Positions 9,092 through 20,007 of a stretch of DNA of 64,000 bases are shown here, in pieces (the stretch's first letter is position 1; the number at the start of each line of letters is the position of its first letter). Origin of the DNA: Helianthus annuus (Eukaryota > Streptophyta > Magnoliopsida > Asterales > Asteraceae); assembly GCF_002127325.2 (NCBI RefSeq), contig NC_035448.2:84712087-84776086 (forward strand). The letters run 5' to 3'. Made by a program: the position numbers and the translations under genes. The notes beneath the pieces were generated by a model that saw only the letters and a program-made list of their open reading frames with translations, searched no databases and was not told where the DNA came from.

Positions 9092-11624
9092 GTAAGAGTC
9101 TTGATCTTGCTATTTTACTTCCATTTCAAGTGGTTAAAAGAAGAAACATAATGTTAATCATCAAGACCACTAAGAATCATGAGAAGTAAACTTAAACATA
9201 AGCTTAAAATGTGAAGTAATCTTGATGAATATGAGTTGTTGTGCTTGTTGATCTTTGATTGTTTGTAAATATGATGATGATCATCATAATATCTTGTTAG
9301 ATCATGATTAAAAACATAGTTTAGCAAGATGTGAAAGTAGAAATTGTTGTAGGATAATGGATCATCCACATAAAGATCATGAACTTGAAAGAATACTTTG
9401 TTTTCTTGAAAATTGGTGGACAAAGTAAGTTGTTAAACATATAGATCTAAAGATTTATAAATGGTATTTCAAAGGAACCAAGTTAAAAACATAAGTTTCA
9501 TATAATCTTGGTTCTTACATAAACAAGACTTGTTTTTAGTGATTAACCAAGTGTAGAAACACCTGTGTAACAAGAAAATTTTATAAAGAAACATTTTTAT
9601 AAAACATGATTACAAGTTGTAAACATCTAAATCATTCAAAAATGAAGTTTTCAAATAAACAACCACACTTTAAAGGGTAACTAAACTTACTAAACACACT
9701 ACCAGGTTACTGCAAATTTTTACAAATATTCAAGTTCATGAAGTAGTGAAATATGCATGATTTTGGCAAGATTGGTAAGTAAAGGTTGTTTGTTGATAAT
9801 TGTAAATTGATTGTGATGATTTTTACAAAAAAAAATGATATGCTTGAAAGCATGGAAACCTCCATTTTTAGGGGAAACTATGGCAAAATTTTCTAAAAAT
9901 ATTAACACTTAGAAAAATATTTTAAACAAATATTTACAAGTGTATTTTAACCATGAGTTTTCCATATAAACTTTGCCATAATTTTTGTTACAAAAATAGA
10001 AATATTGGAGGTTGGTTTTCATAAATAAAAGTAACTAAACATGTATTTAGAAAAATATATATATTTAGAAGTCACCATGTGTGTGATTACTTGTATATTA
10101 TGTGTAGTAGTTATATTATTTTGGTGCTTGAAATAATATAACTCATCAAAGTACCAAAAATTACAATCCAAAATATTACCAAAATTCCGAGGAATAAATA
10201 TATAAAGAATACCCAAAATACCGGTAGAACCAAACAAAGGAATATAACTCACAAAATATTCCGGAAAATTATTTACAAGTATATTTTGGTAATTGGTATT
10301 TTGAACACCAAGAGAATGAAAATGGGATTTTCGTGATTACTACAAAGTTATATCATATTTTTGACAAGGGAAAAATATATTATTTTTGGCATGTATGAAT
10401 ATGTATTTTTCTTGAAATTTTTAGAAGGTATATTATTTTTAAGAAAAATATATTTTTCTTACACACACGAAATACAATGTTTTGAGGCGAAAGATATAAT
10501 TTCCCGAATAAATATGAAATATGTCATTTTTGGAGAAAAATGAGTTTATATGTATATTTTCCAAGTTAGACATGAAAATATATTATCTTTGAAACTTATG
10601 AGAAAATACAAGTGTTTTTGCCAAAAGAAAAATTATAAATAATTTTCTAGATAATATTTACTACAATATATATTCTGGAAATATATATTGGTGGGCTTTT
10701 ATTAAAGATAATATTCCGGAATAATTAATATGAAATTAAGTATAAAGAATACTTAATGAATACAATAAAAATACGTATCCTCGTACGTATGAACACACAC
10801 CGGAATACGACCCTAATACATGGCAAGACTATACAAGTGAAAGATACCCCATCCTTGGGAAGAATATACAAGTATAAATACTTGGGAAGTATTAAGTTGA
10901 TATATATTGTTTTAACAATTATTCCAAAATTTAATAAATATGATTTAAGTTAAAATATTTATTATTTTGACAAATAATTATATAACTTGGAATAATGATG
11001 AAGACACTTGGAAACCTAACTCAAAGGCACTAATTAATACTAAGGCAAGGCACGACCCGCTTGTCTAATAAGACCATAGTACATTGTAGGTAGTTGTGTA
11101 CACCAGAGGAAACTTTGAGTTACAGGCGGATTCGAAGAACGCAAAACTGTGAGTTCATGTCCCCCTTTTCTTTAAACTGTTTTGTTTATTAACTTCGGGG
11201 GTGAAGTACATGTTACAAAATGATTACATACAATTACAATTGGTATGGTTAGCTTTGGAAAGTACAGTAGATCATGTGAATGGGTAGGCGCACTCCTAAA
11301 ACCATTAATCCTCGTGTTAGGACCGAGGGACATGAGTGATAGATCTATTCGGGTGTAGCGAGCCCCACCCATGCGCTCGCCGAATGAGCCATGTGGTGAC
11401 TATGTCTTACAGCCGGAAGCCCGGTGCGAAGTTTGCTAGGTTTGAGTCTTCCTGCACCATGTCACGTTTATTAATGTATTAGCTACACATTATTTGATCT
11501 GTTTCCTTGTTGCTTTCATACCGGGTTTCAATTACATATAAACATACTTACAAAGGTTTATTCACAAACAAACACATGAACTTGCTCAACTTTTGTTGAT
11601 ATTTTCAAACTACATGTATTTCAG
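9092..11624 (+). other. probable 2.5 kb intron inside the A LTR leader
   Basis: The donor CTAGTG|GTAAGAG at 9092 and acceptor ATGTATTTCAG|GA at 11624 flank AT-rich sequence downstream of the TATA box. The donor context CCTTGTGCTAGTGGTAAG is almost unchanged in the diverged B LTR (32981), and ATGTATTTCAG recurs there at 34854. Splicing is inferred. The sequence also contains a conserved block near 11150-11215 with a C5...G5 inverted pair. Confidence 0.4.
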
Positions 11625-11837
11625 GAAACTAAGTATGGATCTGGCAGGCGTTAAAGTTTCAAGTGTTGTCTGGAATAAAAGATGTCATCCGGTGTCGAAT
11701 GATTTAGAGTGTGTATCCTATCTTGGATAGAATACATGTTTTAAAGGTTGGTTATCATTAGTGTCTTTTGAAAAGTCCTTATGGAACTTAAAACCTGTTG
11801 GTGTTGTATTCTGAATACGAAGTCTGTGTTTTTGGGG

Positions 11838-11850
11838 TTAAATTAATGTT
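11838..11850. repeat. LINE target-site duplication (left copy)
   Basis: TTAAATTAATGTT is repeated at 17572-17584. The last two Ts are ambiguous with the A-tail. Confidence 0.9.
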
Positions 11851-12071
11851 TTTTTTTTGGGTAAAGGGTTACCCCGGTGAATCTTATTAAAATGAATAAA
11901 GAATAACGCAAGTGTACCAGACATAGCACACTAGAACTAGACTTGGCATACCAAGACTAGCACAACCAACAAACCCACTAAAACAAAAACCAATCTACGA
12001 ACCAAAGACAACACAACCCGAAGCCAAAAACACAATGGCAACTAAAAAAATGAAAAATCTAAACCGAAGCT

Positions 12072-15000
12072 CTAGCCCGGGTCTATACTTAACGCCTTGA
12101 CTTGGAACTTCCATCTCTCCAGCATCAGCGGGTGTTTCAGACCTTTACCAGCCTTGAAAGTCATCAGCTTGAGGCGAACTGTATGAAGAATTATGTTTGC
12201 AATCATATTAGCGGTTCGCTGATTTGAAGAAAACAACCTGTTGTTCCGTTCTTGCCATATGAAATACGTCGAGGCAGCCACCACCAACTTACTAACAATA
12301 CTTTCCGCTGATTTATTAATAGCGTTTTGAGCAAGCCAAGCAATAATGGAGTCCCACTGATCATCAACCAACTCCATATAAGCCATATCCTTTACCCGGT
12401 TCCACACTTGCAACGCATAAGGGCACCGAAAAAATAAATGGTCCCGGGAATCCTTACCTTGATTGCATAGAGGGCAACACATCAGATTTAAATTAGTTGC
12501 GCTTCCAGCATCCCAAATTCCCATTCGATCCTGCGTTTTTAGCTTATTCTTAATTACTAGCCACAAGTGGAACGAATGTCTCGGAATACATTGACCGAAC
12601 CAAACCAAATTAACCCAATCCACCTCCTCTCCATGCACCCGAATGCTCTCCCAAACCTCGCTAGCACTGAACTCCACCACATTTCCCTGTCTATTCTTCC
12701 ACACAAGCTTATCCGGAACATCCTGGACAATGCAAGGCGGCGTAATAGTACGTAAAACCGGGTAAAGATCAAACCAAGCGACCGGCCATTTCCAACCATT
12801 ATGAGAATCAACGAGCTCCGACACAGAAGTAGACATGCTGAACCCCGCACCATGAACTCGTCTAGGGGAAATGAAATTCCGCAACGGACTTTGATCACAC
12901 CAATTATCATTCCAAGCATTAGCTTCCCTACCATTACGGATCAAGAAACATATGAACGGCCGAATAGATGACCGGATAGCTAAAAGTTTCCTCCAACCCC
13001 ATGTCATACTCCCACGATAAGGGATCTCCCAAAAGTTCCTCCCTTTGATCCTGTATGAATGAACCCACTTAACCCATAAAGAATCCCGTTTCATAAGGAT
13101 ACTCCACACATGGTTAGTAAGAAGCGCTTTATTCGAGTCTTGAATCCTTCTAATACCCAACCCGCCTTCCGATTTCGGGAGACAAACGTTCTTCCAAGCC
13201 ACTTTCGGGTTATAACGCTTTACCACCCCACCACTCCAAAGAAAACTACGCATCCGCTTTTCAATGTCTCCAACTATACGGGCCGGAAGCATAAAAACTG
13301 ATGCCCAGTATATATGCATTGCCGAAATGACCGAGTTAATTAATTGGAGCCTACCTGCAAAGGAGAGGGATTTGTTTAACCAATGATCTATTTTCTTGTC
13401 AACCCGATCCACTAAAATTTTACAATCCTTCAATGAAAGCTTGGTCGAAATTAGCGGCACCCCCAAGTACTTCACAGGGAGCTCACCTTCGTTAAACGGG
13501 AGAAGAGAGCAAATATCTTGTTTCGTTTGAGACGAAACATTACTGAAGAAGACCGTGCTTTTAGCTAAATTCGGGATAAGACCCGAAACTCTTGTGAACA
13601 GACCCAAAGCATCCCTCAAAATCCGAATAGACACCATATCCGGGTTAGCAAATATAAACAAGTCGTCAGCGAAGGATACATTTATAATCCTTTGGAGTTT
13701 ACACTTATCATGGTATCGAAAAGCTGGATGGTCATCGGCCGCTTTGTGTAATAATAGAGAAAGAACTTCCATGACTAAGGTAAACAGGTAAGGAGATATG
13801 GGATCACCCTGCCTGAGCCCCCTCCTACCTTTGAAATAACCACATAAATTGCCATTGATGCTAAGAGAAAACGACACAGTGGAGACACACGTCATAATCC
13901 ATCCAACCATTTTAGGAGGGAATCCGAAATTAGTAAGAATGGATTTGAGAAACTTCCAGCTAACAGTATCGTAAGCTTTCTGGATATCAATTTTAAAAGC
14001 ACATCTCGGCTTACCCTTCTGTAAATGGTAGTTGTGCATAAGCTCCTGCGTTAGAAGGATATTGTCCGATATTTTCCTGCCCGGAATAAAAGCCGATTGG
14101 CTGATGTCTACCAAGCTACCCAAACTACCTTTAATTCTCTCCGACAAGATTTTGCTAATGCATTTAAGAATAACGTTGCAACAGGAAATCGGTCTATATT
14201 CCAAAACCGATGAGGGAGTTGAAACTTTAGGGACCAAGGCAATTATTGTATGGTTAACTTGTTGAAGCAGTTTACCATTCTCAAAGAATTGAAGAATTGC
14301 GGTGGAGACTTCATCACCCACCACATCCCAAGCTTTTTTAAAAAACACCGATGTATATCCATCAGGACCCGGAGCCTTGTTATCCGCAATACTGAACATG
14401 GCCGTCTTAACTTCCTCACGAGTAACTGGACGAATCATGTGTTCAGCAAGAATCGGGTTAACAGTATTAACAAAGAGACCGTCCATGTTTAGCTCTTCTA
14501 CATCGGCTTCAAACCCCAGAAAATTAGCATAGTGTTCAACTAACGCTTGCTCAACTTCCACTCCCTCATGCTGAATACCATTAGCATCCCGAATCAAATG
14601 AATTTTATTTCTGGCATTCCTACTTTTAACAACATTGTGGAAAAAAGAAGTATTGCCATCCCCCGCACTTAGCCACTCCAGCTTAGCTTTTTGTTTTAAG
14701 AAAGACTCCTCATCATAAGCGGCTCTATGGAACTGTTTGATAAGTTCAGTTTCCTTCTCTCGAAGCATAGAATCAAACGGCTTGAGATCTATTTGCGTAT
14801 GAATATCATCCAGTTGCAATCTCAACTCTTTAACTTTAGCATGAAGATTACCTTGATCCTGAAGGAGCTTCCTTAACGGAGACTTTAGATTTCGAAGCTT
14901 TTTGACTACAGAAAGCATCGGGATGCCTTCTATACGTCTACTCCACTCGGCAACAACACACTTTCTGAACCCTTCTTTATTCGCTATAAAGTTGGCAAAC

Positions 15001-15746
15001 TTAAACGGCTTGGGCTTTGGACGGTAGGCTCGATTCATGTGTAGAATACATGGCGTATGATCCGACACCCTATAAGGATGATAGATCACATGAGCATTAG
15101 GAAACACATCCAAGAAACTTACATTCCCCATCACCCGGTCTATCTTCTTAAGAACACCAATCCCTTCCCTAGGCTTTTGGTTCCACGTAAAGTGAAGCCC
15201 ATGCCCTGGGATATCTAGCAGCTCCGTCTGTTGAACACATTCAAAGAAATCCCTCATTCCTATAGTTGGGGTAGACGGGCCATGAAGGACATCATCCAAG
15301 TATAGGGCCGAGTTAAAGTCCCCTAGAACAATCCATGGCTTGTTATTAACCATCAACTTATGCATCATCAAATCTTGCCAAAGATCCCTCCGTTCCTGAT
15401 AAGTATTCTTTGCATATACAAAGGACACAAAGACGCTAATATCCTGAGCTTTAGACTTGAGATTAACATGGACAACCTGATCCGTCTGGGCAAGAACCAT
15501 AAGATCCACAACATCATTGTTCCAACCTACAATAATTCTAGTTCCTCGATTACAACTTCTGCCATTCGAAGTCCACTCCCATTGCTTGAACACACTTGTA
15601 CAAATCTTAGAAAGTTTAGACACCTCCACATGAGACTCCAGAATTGCACACACACTCAACCGATTGTCTCTCATAACTTGCTGAACCTCCCTTTGTTTCA
15701 GGGGCCGGTTCAAGCCCCTTATATTCCATGCAGCAATATTATCCAT
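12072..15746 (-). CDS. LINE ORF2, endonuclease and reverse transcriptase
   Basis: 1224 codons from the ATG at 15746. Residues 1-235 are an exonuclease-endonuclease-phosphatase domain with NIAAWNIRG, LESH, VLGDFN (about 140-145) and SDHTP (228 onward), the expected active-site signatures for nicking the target. The RT spans about 455-740, with APGPDGYTSVFFKKAW, FKIDIQKAYDTVSW (catalytic Asp about 587), GLRQGDPISPYLF and FADD (about 692-695, the YxDD equivalent). A C-terminal zf-RVT region (CPLCNQGKDSRDHLFFRCPY) lies near 1085-1125. Target-primed reverse transcription is its expected reaction. No inactivating change is visible. Frames on either strand inside it, such as 12557-12934, are shadows. 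Confidence 0.93.
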   Translation of the reverse strand: MDNIAAWNIRGLNRPLKQREVQQVMRDNRLSVCAILESHVEVSKLSKICTSVFKQWEWTSNGRSCNRGTRIIVGWNNDVVDLMVLAQTDQVVHVNLKSKAQDISVFVSFVYAKNTYQERRDLWQDLMMHKLMVNNKPWIVLGDFNSALYLDDVLHGPSTPTIGMRDFFECVQQTELLDIPGHGLHFTWNQKPREGIGVLKKIDRVMGNVSFLDVFPNAHVIYHPYRVSDHTPCILHMNRAYRPKPKPFKFANFIANKEGFRKCVVAEWSRRIEGIPMLSVVKKLRNLKSPLRKLLQDQGNLHAKVKELRLQLDDIHTQIDLKPFDSMLREKETELIKQFHRAAYDEESFLKQKAKLEWLSAGDGNTSFFHNVVKSRNARNKIHLIRDANGIQHEGVEVEQALVEHYANFLGFEADVEELNMDGLFVNTVNPILAEHMIRPVTREEVKTAMFSIADNKAPGPDGYTSVFFKKAWDVVGDEVSTAILQFFENGKLLQQVNHTIIALVPKVSTPSSVLEYRPISCCNVILKCISKILSERIKGSLGSLVDISQSAFIPGRKISDNILLTQELMHNYHLQKGKPRCAFKIDIQKAYDTVSWKFLKSILTNFGFPPKMVGWIMTCVSTVSFSLSINGNLCGYFKGRRGLRQGDPISPYLFTLVMEVLSLLLHKAADDHPAFRYHDKCKLQRIINVSFADDLFIFANPDMVSIRILRDALGLFTRVSGLIPNLAKSTVFFSNVSSQTKQDICSLLPFNEGELPVKYLGVPLISTKLSLKDCKILVDRVDKKIDHWLNKSLSFAGRLQLINSVISAMHIYWASVFMLPARIVGDIEKRMRSFLWSGGVVKRYNPKVAWKNVCLPKSEGGLGIRRIQDSNKALLTNHVWSILMKRDSLWVKWVHSYRIKGRNFWEIPYRGSMTWGWRKLLAIRSSIRPFICFLIRNGREANAWNDNWCDQSPLRNFISPRRVHGAGFSMSTSVSELVDSHNGWKWPVAWFDLYPVLRTITPPCIVQDVPDKLVWKNRQGNVVEFSASEVWESIRVHGEEVDWVNLVWFGQCIPRHSFHLWLVIKNKLKTQDRMGIWDAGSATNLNLMCCPLCNQGKDSRDHLFFRCPYALQVWNRVKDMAYMELVDDQWDSIIAWLAQNAINKSAESIVSKLVVAASTYFIWQERNNRLFSSNQRTANMIANIILHTVRLKLMTFKAGKGLKHPLMLERWKFQVKALSIDPG

Positions 15747-17289
15747 AAAAACCCGTAGCACCGGGAGTGCTTGCCCCCTCAGAATTGCTCTTCTTCTTAT
15801 TCGCTGACATAAACGAAGAAATTTCCGGCTGGCATGGATCTAATAATGCTTCATCCTCTTCCAAGTTTGAACGCTCATTAGCTGAGTTCTTATCCTCCTT
15901 CCTTATACCACCCGCTGAACTACCTGACGGTTCTGAAGTGTTTTGGGTATTTAGGCCGTCCGACTTGGAAGTATCATCACCTAGCACTTCATATTTGTTT
16001 TGCAAGCTCACTACCGGATCAGCTATATTTTTGTCCCCTTGATTTTTGGTACCCGATGTACTAGCACCAGCCGAGTTTTGCTTGGGTTTGTAAATGAATT
16101 TCGGCCTCGGTTTCTTTTGAGGGAAGCCATGCTTTGCAGTCTTTCGTTTATCCATTATATAGCCATCATCATCTATTATAATCTGCTTCGCTTTTTCTTT
16201 TTCCTTAGGAGCCCTCGGGCATGAGGAGATAGTATGACCAAATAAACAGCAGGTTTCACACCGGTGAGGTTTCCATTCATATTCGACTCTAACTCGTTCC
16301 ATGACAAATCCTTCTTCATCCATTTTAGGAATTGCTACCACTACATGAGATTTTAACTCCTTGTCGGCATTTATTTCAACCATAGCACGTGCATAACTAG
16401 TTCTACCCCAATTTTCAATGCACATATCAGCTGTATAGCTATCTAGCCTTATCGGGGTACCCACCTTGGAGGCTAACAAACTCAAGCCATCATCTGAATA
16501 CACAGCCAAAGGAACATTGTGTAACCTGATCCAAATTGGAACCGACTTTACACCGTCCTTCTTTAAACTTGTAGTCGGACTCCATACATTCAAAAATAAT
16601 GGAACTTTTCTAACCAGCCATGGCCCATTCTCAAGAACCTTAAGCATTCCCTCTTTTGAATCAAACTTGAAAAAGAAAAAGCCATCCGAGTTCATCATAA
16701 GCTTAACAAACCCATATTTTGCCCATACATTCTTAACATAGTATTCAACAACGGGAAAAGGCAATCGATCACCTAAGAAGTAACCGTAAAGAACATTTTC
16801 AAACTTTTTTTGTACCTGACGTATTGCTTCTTTAGGGATAACAACATCTGCCTCCTCCACACTCTCAACCGATTCCAGCAATCTGAAGTTTACCTCACGC
16901 TTAACTTGCTTATTCATCTTCACCCTATCCGCATAAGAGCCTTGAACATTCACTCCCTCCTTAGGGTTTTTATCAGGAGGAGTACACTCCTGATTCCGGT
17001 CATCGTTACTACCATTAGTAGGAATCACAAGAGGTACCTGGACTGTTACCTTCTCCAATTCATCGATTACATTAATGACTTTCTGATCTTGCTGAGCAAC
17101 TCCACGTCGAGCCAACAATGGGTAACCCTCAATATTCAGTGGTTTGCTGAATAATGAAGGTTTCTCACGTAAATCCTGCATGTTCAACGGCTTAGATCCC
17201 TTCGAAGTAATAAACACATCACCATGCATCCTTTCAGAAAACGATTGGAACCCTAAGTCATCCAACCCCGTATCCCGATTCCTCTCCAT
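15739..17289 (-). CDS. LINE ORF1, RNA-binding gag-like protein
   Basis: 516 codons from the ATG at 17289; the open frame extends 11 codons upstream, but only through a TTG. Residues of about 140-290 form a DUF4283 domain, with NVWSPTTSLKKDGVKSVPIW and IWIRLHNVPLAVYSDDGLS in its second half. A CCHC knuckle CETCCLFGHTISSC follows at about 344-357, with all four ligands present. The Lys/Pro- and Ser/Asn-rich tail is probably disordered. In plant L1 elements this protein coats the element RNA as a ribonucleoprotein. Its stop (TAA, 15739-15741) overlaps the ORF2 ATG by eight bases (ATGGATAA), an arrangement that could allow reinitiation. No frameshift or internal stop is seen. Confidence 0.9.
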   Translation of the reverse strand: MERNRDTGLDDLGFQSFSERMHGDVFITSKGSKPLNMQDLREKPSLFSKPLNIEGYPLLARRGVAQQDQKVINVIDELEKVTVQVPLVIPTNGSNDDRNQECTPPDKNPKEGVNVQGSYADRVKMNKQVKREVNFRLLESVESVEEADVVIPKEAIRQVQKKFENVLYGYFLGDRLPFPVVEYYVKNVWAKYGFVKLMMNSDGFFFFKFDSKEGMLKVLENGPWLVRKVPLFLNVWSPTTSLKKDGVKSVPIWIRLHNVPLAVYSDDGLSLLASKVGTPIRLDSYTADMCIENWGRTSYARAMVEINADKELKSHVVVAIPKMDEEGFVMERVRVEYEWKPHRCETCCLFGHTISSCPRAPKEKEKAKQIIIDDDGYIMDKRKTAKHGFPQKKPRPKFIYKPKQNSAGASTSGTKNQGDKNIADPVVSLQNKYEVLGDDTSKSDGLNTQNTSEPSGSSAGGIRKEDKNSANERSNLEEDEALLDPCQPEISSFMSANKKKSNSEGASTPGATGFYG

Positions 17290-17719
17290 TCTGAGAAAAA
17301 CCCTAGCATGCAAAACGGACAAGCAAACAACAGCAAAAAATCCCTACGATCAAGAACGACTGAAACCCTAGCGGTAAAGAAAATGAAACGAAACCCTAAC
17401 AACAATTTCAAAAGATTAGAAACCAGGATTGCAGTCTAGAACCTTACTCAGAAGGATCGACAACACCCCAATACCTAACCCAGATCAATTGAAATTAAGG
17501 GAGAGATCAAGAACTAGGGTTTCTATAGTTGTCGCCAAAATCGCCTAGAGGACCAGAGGAAAGCCATCCCTTTAAATTAATGTTGTTATAATGTTTCAAA
17601 ACGTAATTAATGGATGAACATCTTGGATTTATCATATAGTTGTTTGTTATGGTTGAATGCAATGATATTAAGCAAGTCACACCAAATCACGCTTCCGCAA
17701 AAGTCAGGGTGTGACAGTT

Positions 17720-17731
17720 TGGTATCAGAGC
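17720..17731 (+). other. primer binding site of element A
   Basis: TGGTATCAGAGC begins 3 nt after the 5' LTR end and is complementary to the 3' end of initiator methionine tRNA. It marks the start of minus-strand DNA synthesis. Confidence 0.93.
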
Positions 17732-17897
17732 TTCGATTATAGCGAACTAGGATTCCTTCTCAAGTCTAGACTACAATCATTATGAAAATATTTTTATGAC
17801 ATGTTTTCATTGCATACACGAAATGCCCAGATCCAGGGAAACGAATAATTTTTATAAAGAAAAGACACAAAACAAATTTCAAGGTTTATGTTAGTGG

Positions 17898-18005
17898 TTC
17901 AGTCTGAGAGACTGGGTGTTTTAGTCTGGGAGACTAGGTGGTTTTGTCTGGGAAACTGGTGGGTTCGGTCTGGGAGACTGGGTGGTTTAGTCTGGGAGAC
18001 TAGGG
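17898..18005 (+). repeat. five-copy 22-25 bp minisatellite after the A primer site
   Basis: The word GTCTGGGAGACTGGGTGGTTT recurs five times with small changes, each containing the inverted pair GTCTgggAGAC. It lies in the untranslated leader between the primer site and the first ORF. Confidence 0.8.
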
Positions 18006-18133
18006 AGGATAGAAAGTTTCATAAAGGATAATGTGAATGCATGATTACATGATGAATTATCTTTGCTTGCAATACACTAAGTGTTAGTGATTACGATAGA
18101 TATACATGTTATGATTATTATGTACCGGCACAC

Positions 18134-19560
18134 ATGTCATCTTCTTTAGAGAGCGAGTTGTCAGACATTGACGACCCTATGGCCACAACCACAGATAATG
18201 AGATTGCACCTGCGCCAGAGATATTTACGTCAGACACTGAGAGTGACCTTGACATGCTGACCAAGGACGAGGATGACTTCCAACCATTTGCGATACCAGA
18301 TCTTGGTGATGGTTTACTCTTGCTGACAGCTCCCCTGACGAGGATCCTTTTGTCGTTCGTGTTCCAGTCCATGACCACCTTATCATTGGTCACCCAGATG
18401 TCGAGCACATCATGACTCCCATCCTCGATGTCGTACCTCTCGTGGCCATTCCCCCCGAGGATCTGCCCTTTCGACAATTTGTTTGATGATGACGTTGATT
18501 TGTTTGTTGATGATCCTCCTGTTGACGCCCAGGGTGATGGAGAGATAGCCGAGGATGTCGTTGCTATCCTACCTCCTGAGATTCCTGCCATTGAAGTATC
18601 CTCTGCTTCCATTTTACACTCGATTTCAAACTCCTTTGAGTCTGTGACATCTGCAGCCTTACAGACAGCCGGATTGCAGCTTTCTACTACGGATTCAGAC
18701 GACGACACTGCTATGGCTGCTGCACTATCACCTACTCGAGATCCCACACCTTCACACGACCTAGAGCCTGCTCTTGAGACAGCTCCAGTTCCTTTTGGGT
18801 CAGCCTGATGTTGCACCTATTGATCTTGAGCCGATTTCTGATCCTAACTATGTTCCGTTTGAATTACCAGATATTACCCTCCTTATTCCCGACCCAGTAC
18901 CTGTACCCGTTGATCTTCCTTTTGTTGAGACATTTGTTCCTGCACCCGCACCCGCTGATGTTGCTCCTTTCCTCCTGTGGAGTCCGACGTCTATCGCACC
19001 GGTTTGCCTATTGTTTTCTTTCAAGACATACCCGCACCCCGTCCAGGGGAAGGTACCTTTGGTCAGCACTCGCGTGACGGTCCTTTTGTATCAGCAGCTT
19101 TTCAATAGATCCTTCAGGCGGCACTGTTCATTTCTTCACTGCTGGACGAGCCATGCCGATGGTCCCTACCATACACTATGCTGATTTCAGACCCCTACCA
19201 TCCCTCACATTTTGGAGGCTACACACAGGATGAGTTGCTCCTGTCACAACAGCTACAGTTTGAGGATTTTGAGTCGCAGAGTTTAGGAACTTAAACTGGC
19301 ACTATATCCTCAACCCTGTATATGCTAGTATACTATGATCCTCCACATTAATCATTGTCCTCTTTTGCACTCTCACCTGCTCCTATTACACCTTTCTTAG
19401 GTTTTGATGCTCGTTTCTTTACTATCAAGCAACAGATCAGTTTATTACTTCGATGTGTATACAAGCTCGAGGAGGAGCTTGCACAAGTTAGCAGTTTGCT
19501 TTTCTTCACTCCTCCACCTCAGACACCAGTATAGTTGGCTTTTGGTTTTATGCGGATTGC
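18134..19560 (+). pseudogene. acidic ORF upstream of gag in element A (broken)
   Basis: The ATG at 18134 starts a Ser/Asp/Glu-rich protein (MSSSLESELSDIDDPMATTT, then TSDTESDLDMLTKDEDDF). Frameshifts near 18310 and 18800 move the same kind of sequence into other phases: FDDDVDLFVDDPPVDAQGDG at about 18480-18540, and proline-rich VPVPVDLPFVETFVPAPAPA at about 18900-18950. It ends in a coiled-coil-like LEEELAQVSSLLF near 19470-19505. An extra ORF of this sort ahead of gag occurs in some Asteraceae gypsy elements. Its function is unknown to me. The minus-strand frame at 18118-18816 is its shadow. Confidence 0.55.
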
Positions 19561-20007
19561 ATTACTTTTGGGGAAAAGACACTACTAATGAGCCAAGATC
19601 ATGGAGACTTTTGAAGACCACTTTTGACCACATGATTTTGGTATATTGATAGACTTATTGGACAAGGGTAGGGTGACCCTGTGTCCCTTGTGATGTGACA
19701 CACTTTGTAGACAATGTGATTGTGGTCGGTAAATAATGAAAGCTCAGTCGCCATGTCCTCACTAAGCACGTTGTTGGTCTGCATGTTTGTGCTATAATTG
19801 TGATGCTACGTGCTTGCTTGTTATGTTCTCATTAAATATGTTCCTATCTACGAGTTTGTGCTATAATTGTGATGTTATATGATTGCTTGTTATAACGACT
19901 GCGTATTTACACATGTAAATACACCTCCTAGGTCTTATTCGTTAAGTAGGTGCTTATGTGCCGGCGTCCAAAATAAGACCTGACCTAACCAATCTTCTTC
20001 TTAGAAG

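Larger units (their letters stand above)
11851..17571 (-). mobile_element. full-length L1-type LINE
   Basis: A 5.7 kb non-LTR retrotransposon on the minus strand inside the 5' LTR of A. It is flanked by a 13-bp perfect target-site duplication TTAAATTAATGTT at 11838-11850 and 17572-17584. The uninterrupted site is seen in the 3' LTR of A near 27794. Its 3' end is a short A tail (T run at 11849-11858 on the plus strand; the exact boundary is ambiguous within the Ts). The 5' UTR is about 280 nt (17290-17571), ORF1 is 17289-15739 and ORF2 is 15746-12072. Both ORFs are open over full length, making this the least damaged element in the window. Confidence 0.93.
7851..17716 (+). repeat. 5' LTR of element A (interrupted by the LINE)
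   Basis: It starts TGTGACAACTGCC and ends GGTGTGACA, and aligns along its length with 23897-27935. Differences seen are scattered substitutions, a 106-bp tandem duplication here (8440-8651) and the LINE at 11851-17571. A TATA box (CTTATAAAATGAG, about 8758-8770) gives the probable promoter. It then holds a likely leader-intron donor and acceptor (9092 and 11624). No protein-coding gene is supported in the LTR. Confidence 0.9.

Noticed and set aside
12557..12934. 125-codon frame inside the LINE
   Set aside because: Overlaps intact ORF2 in another phase.
18118..18816. 232-codon minus-strand frame
   Set aside because: Antisense of the acidic ORF of element A; Ser/Gly-rich composition is produced by the Asp/Glu-rich plus strand.
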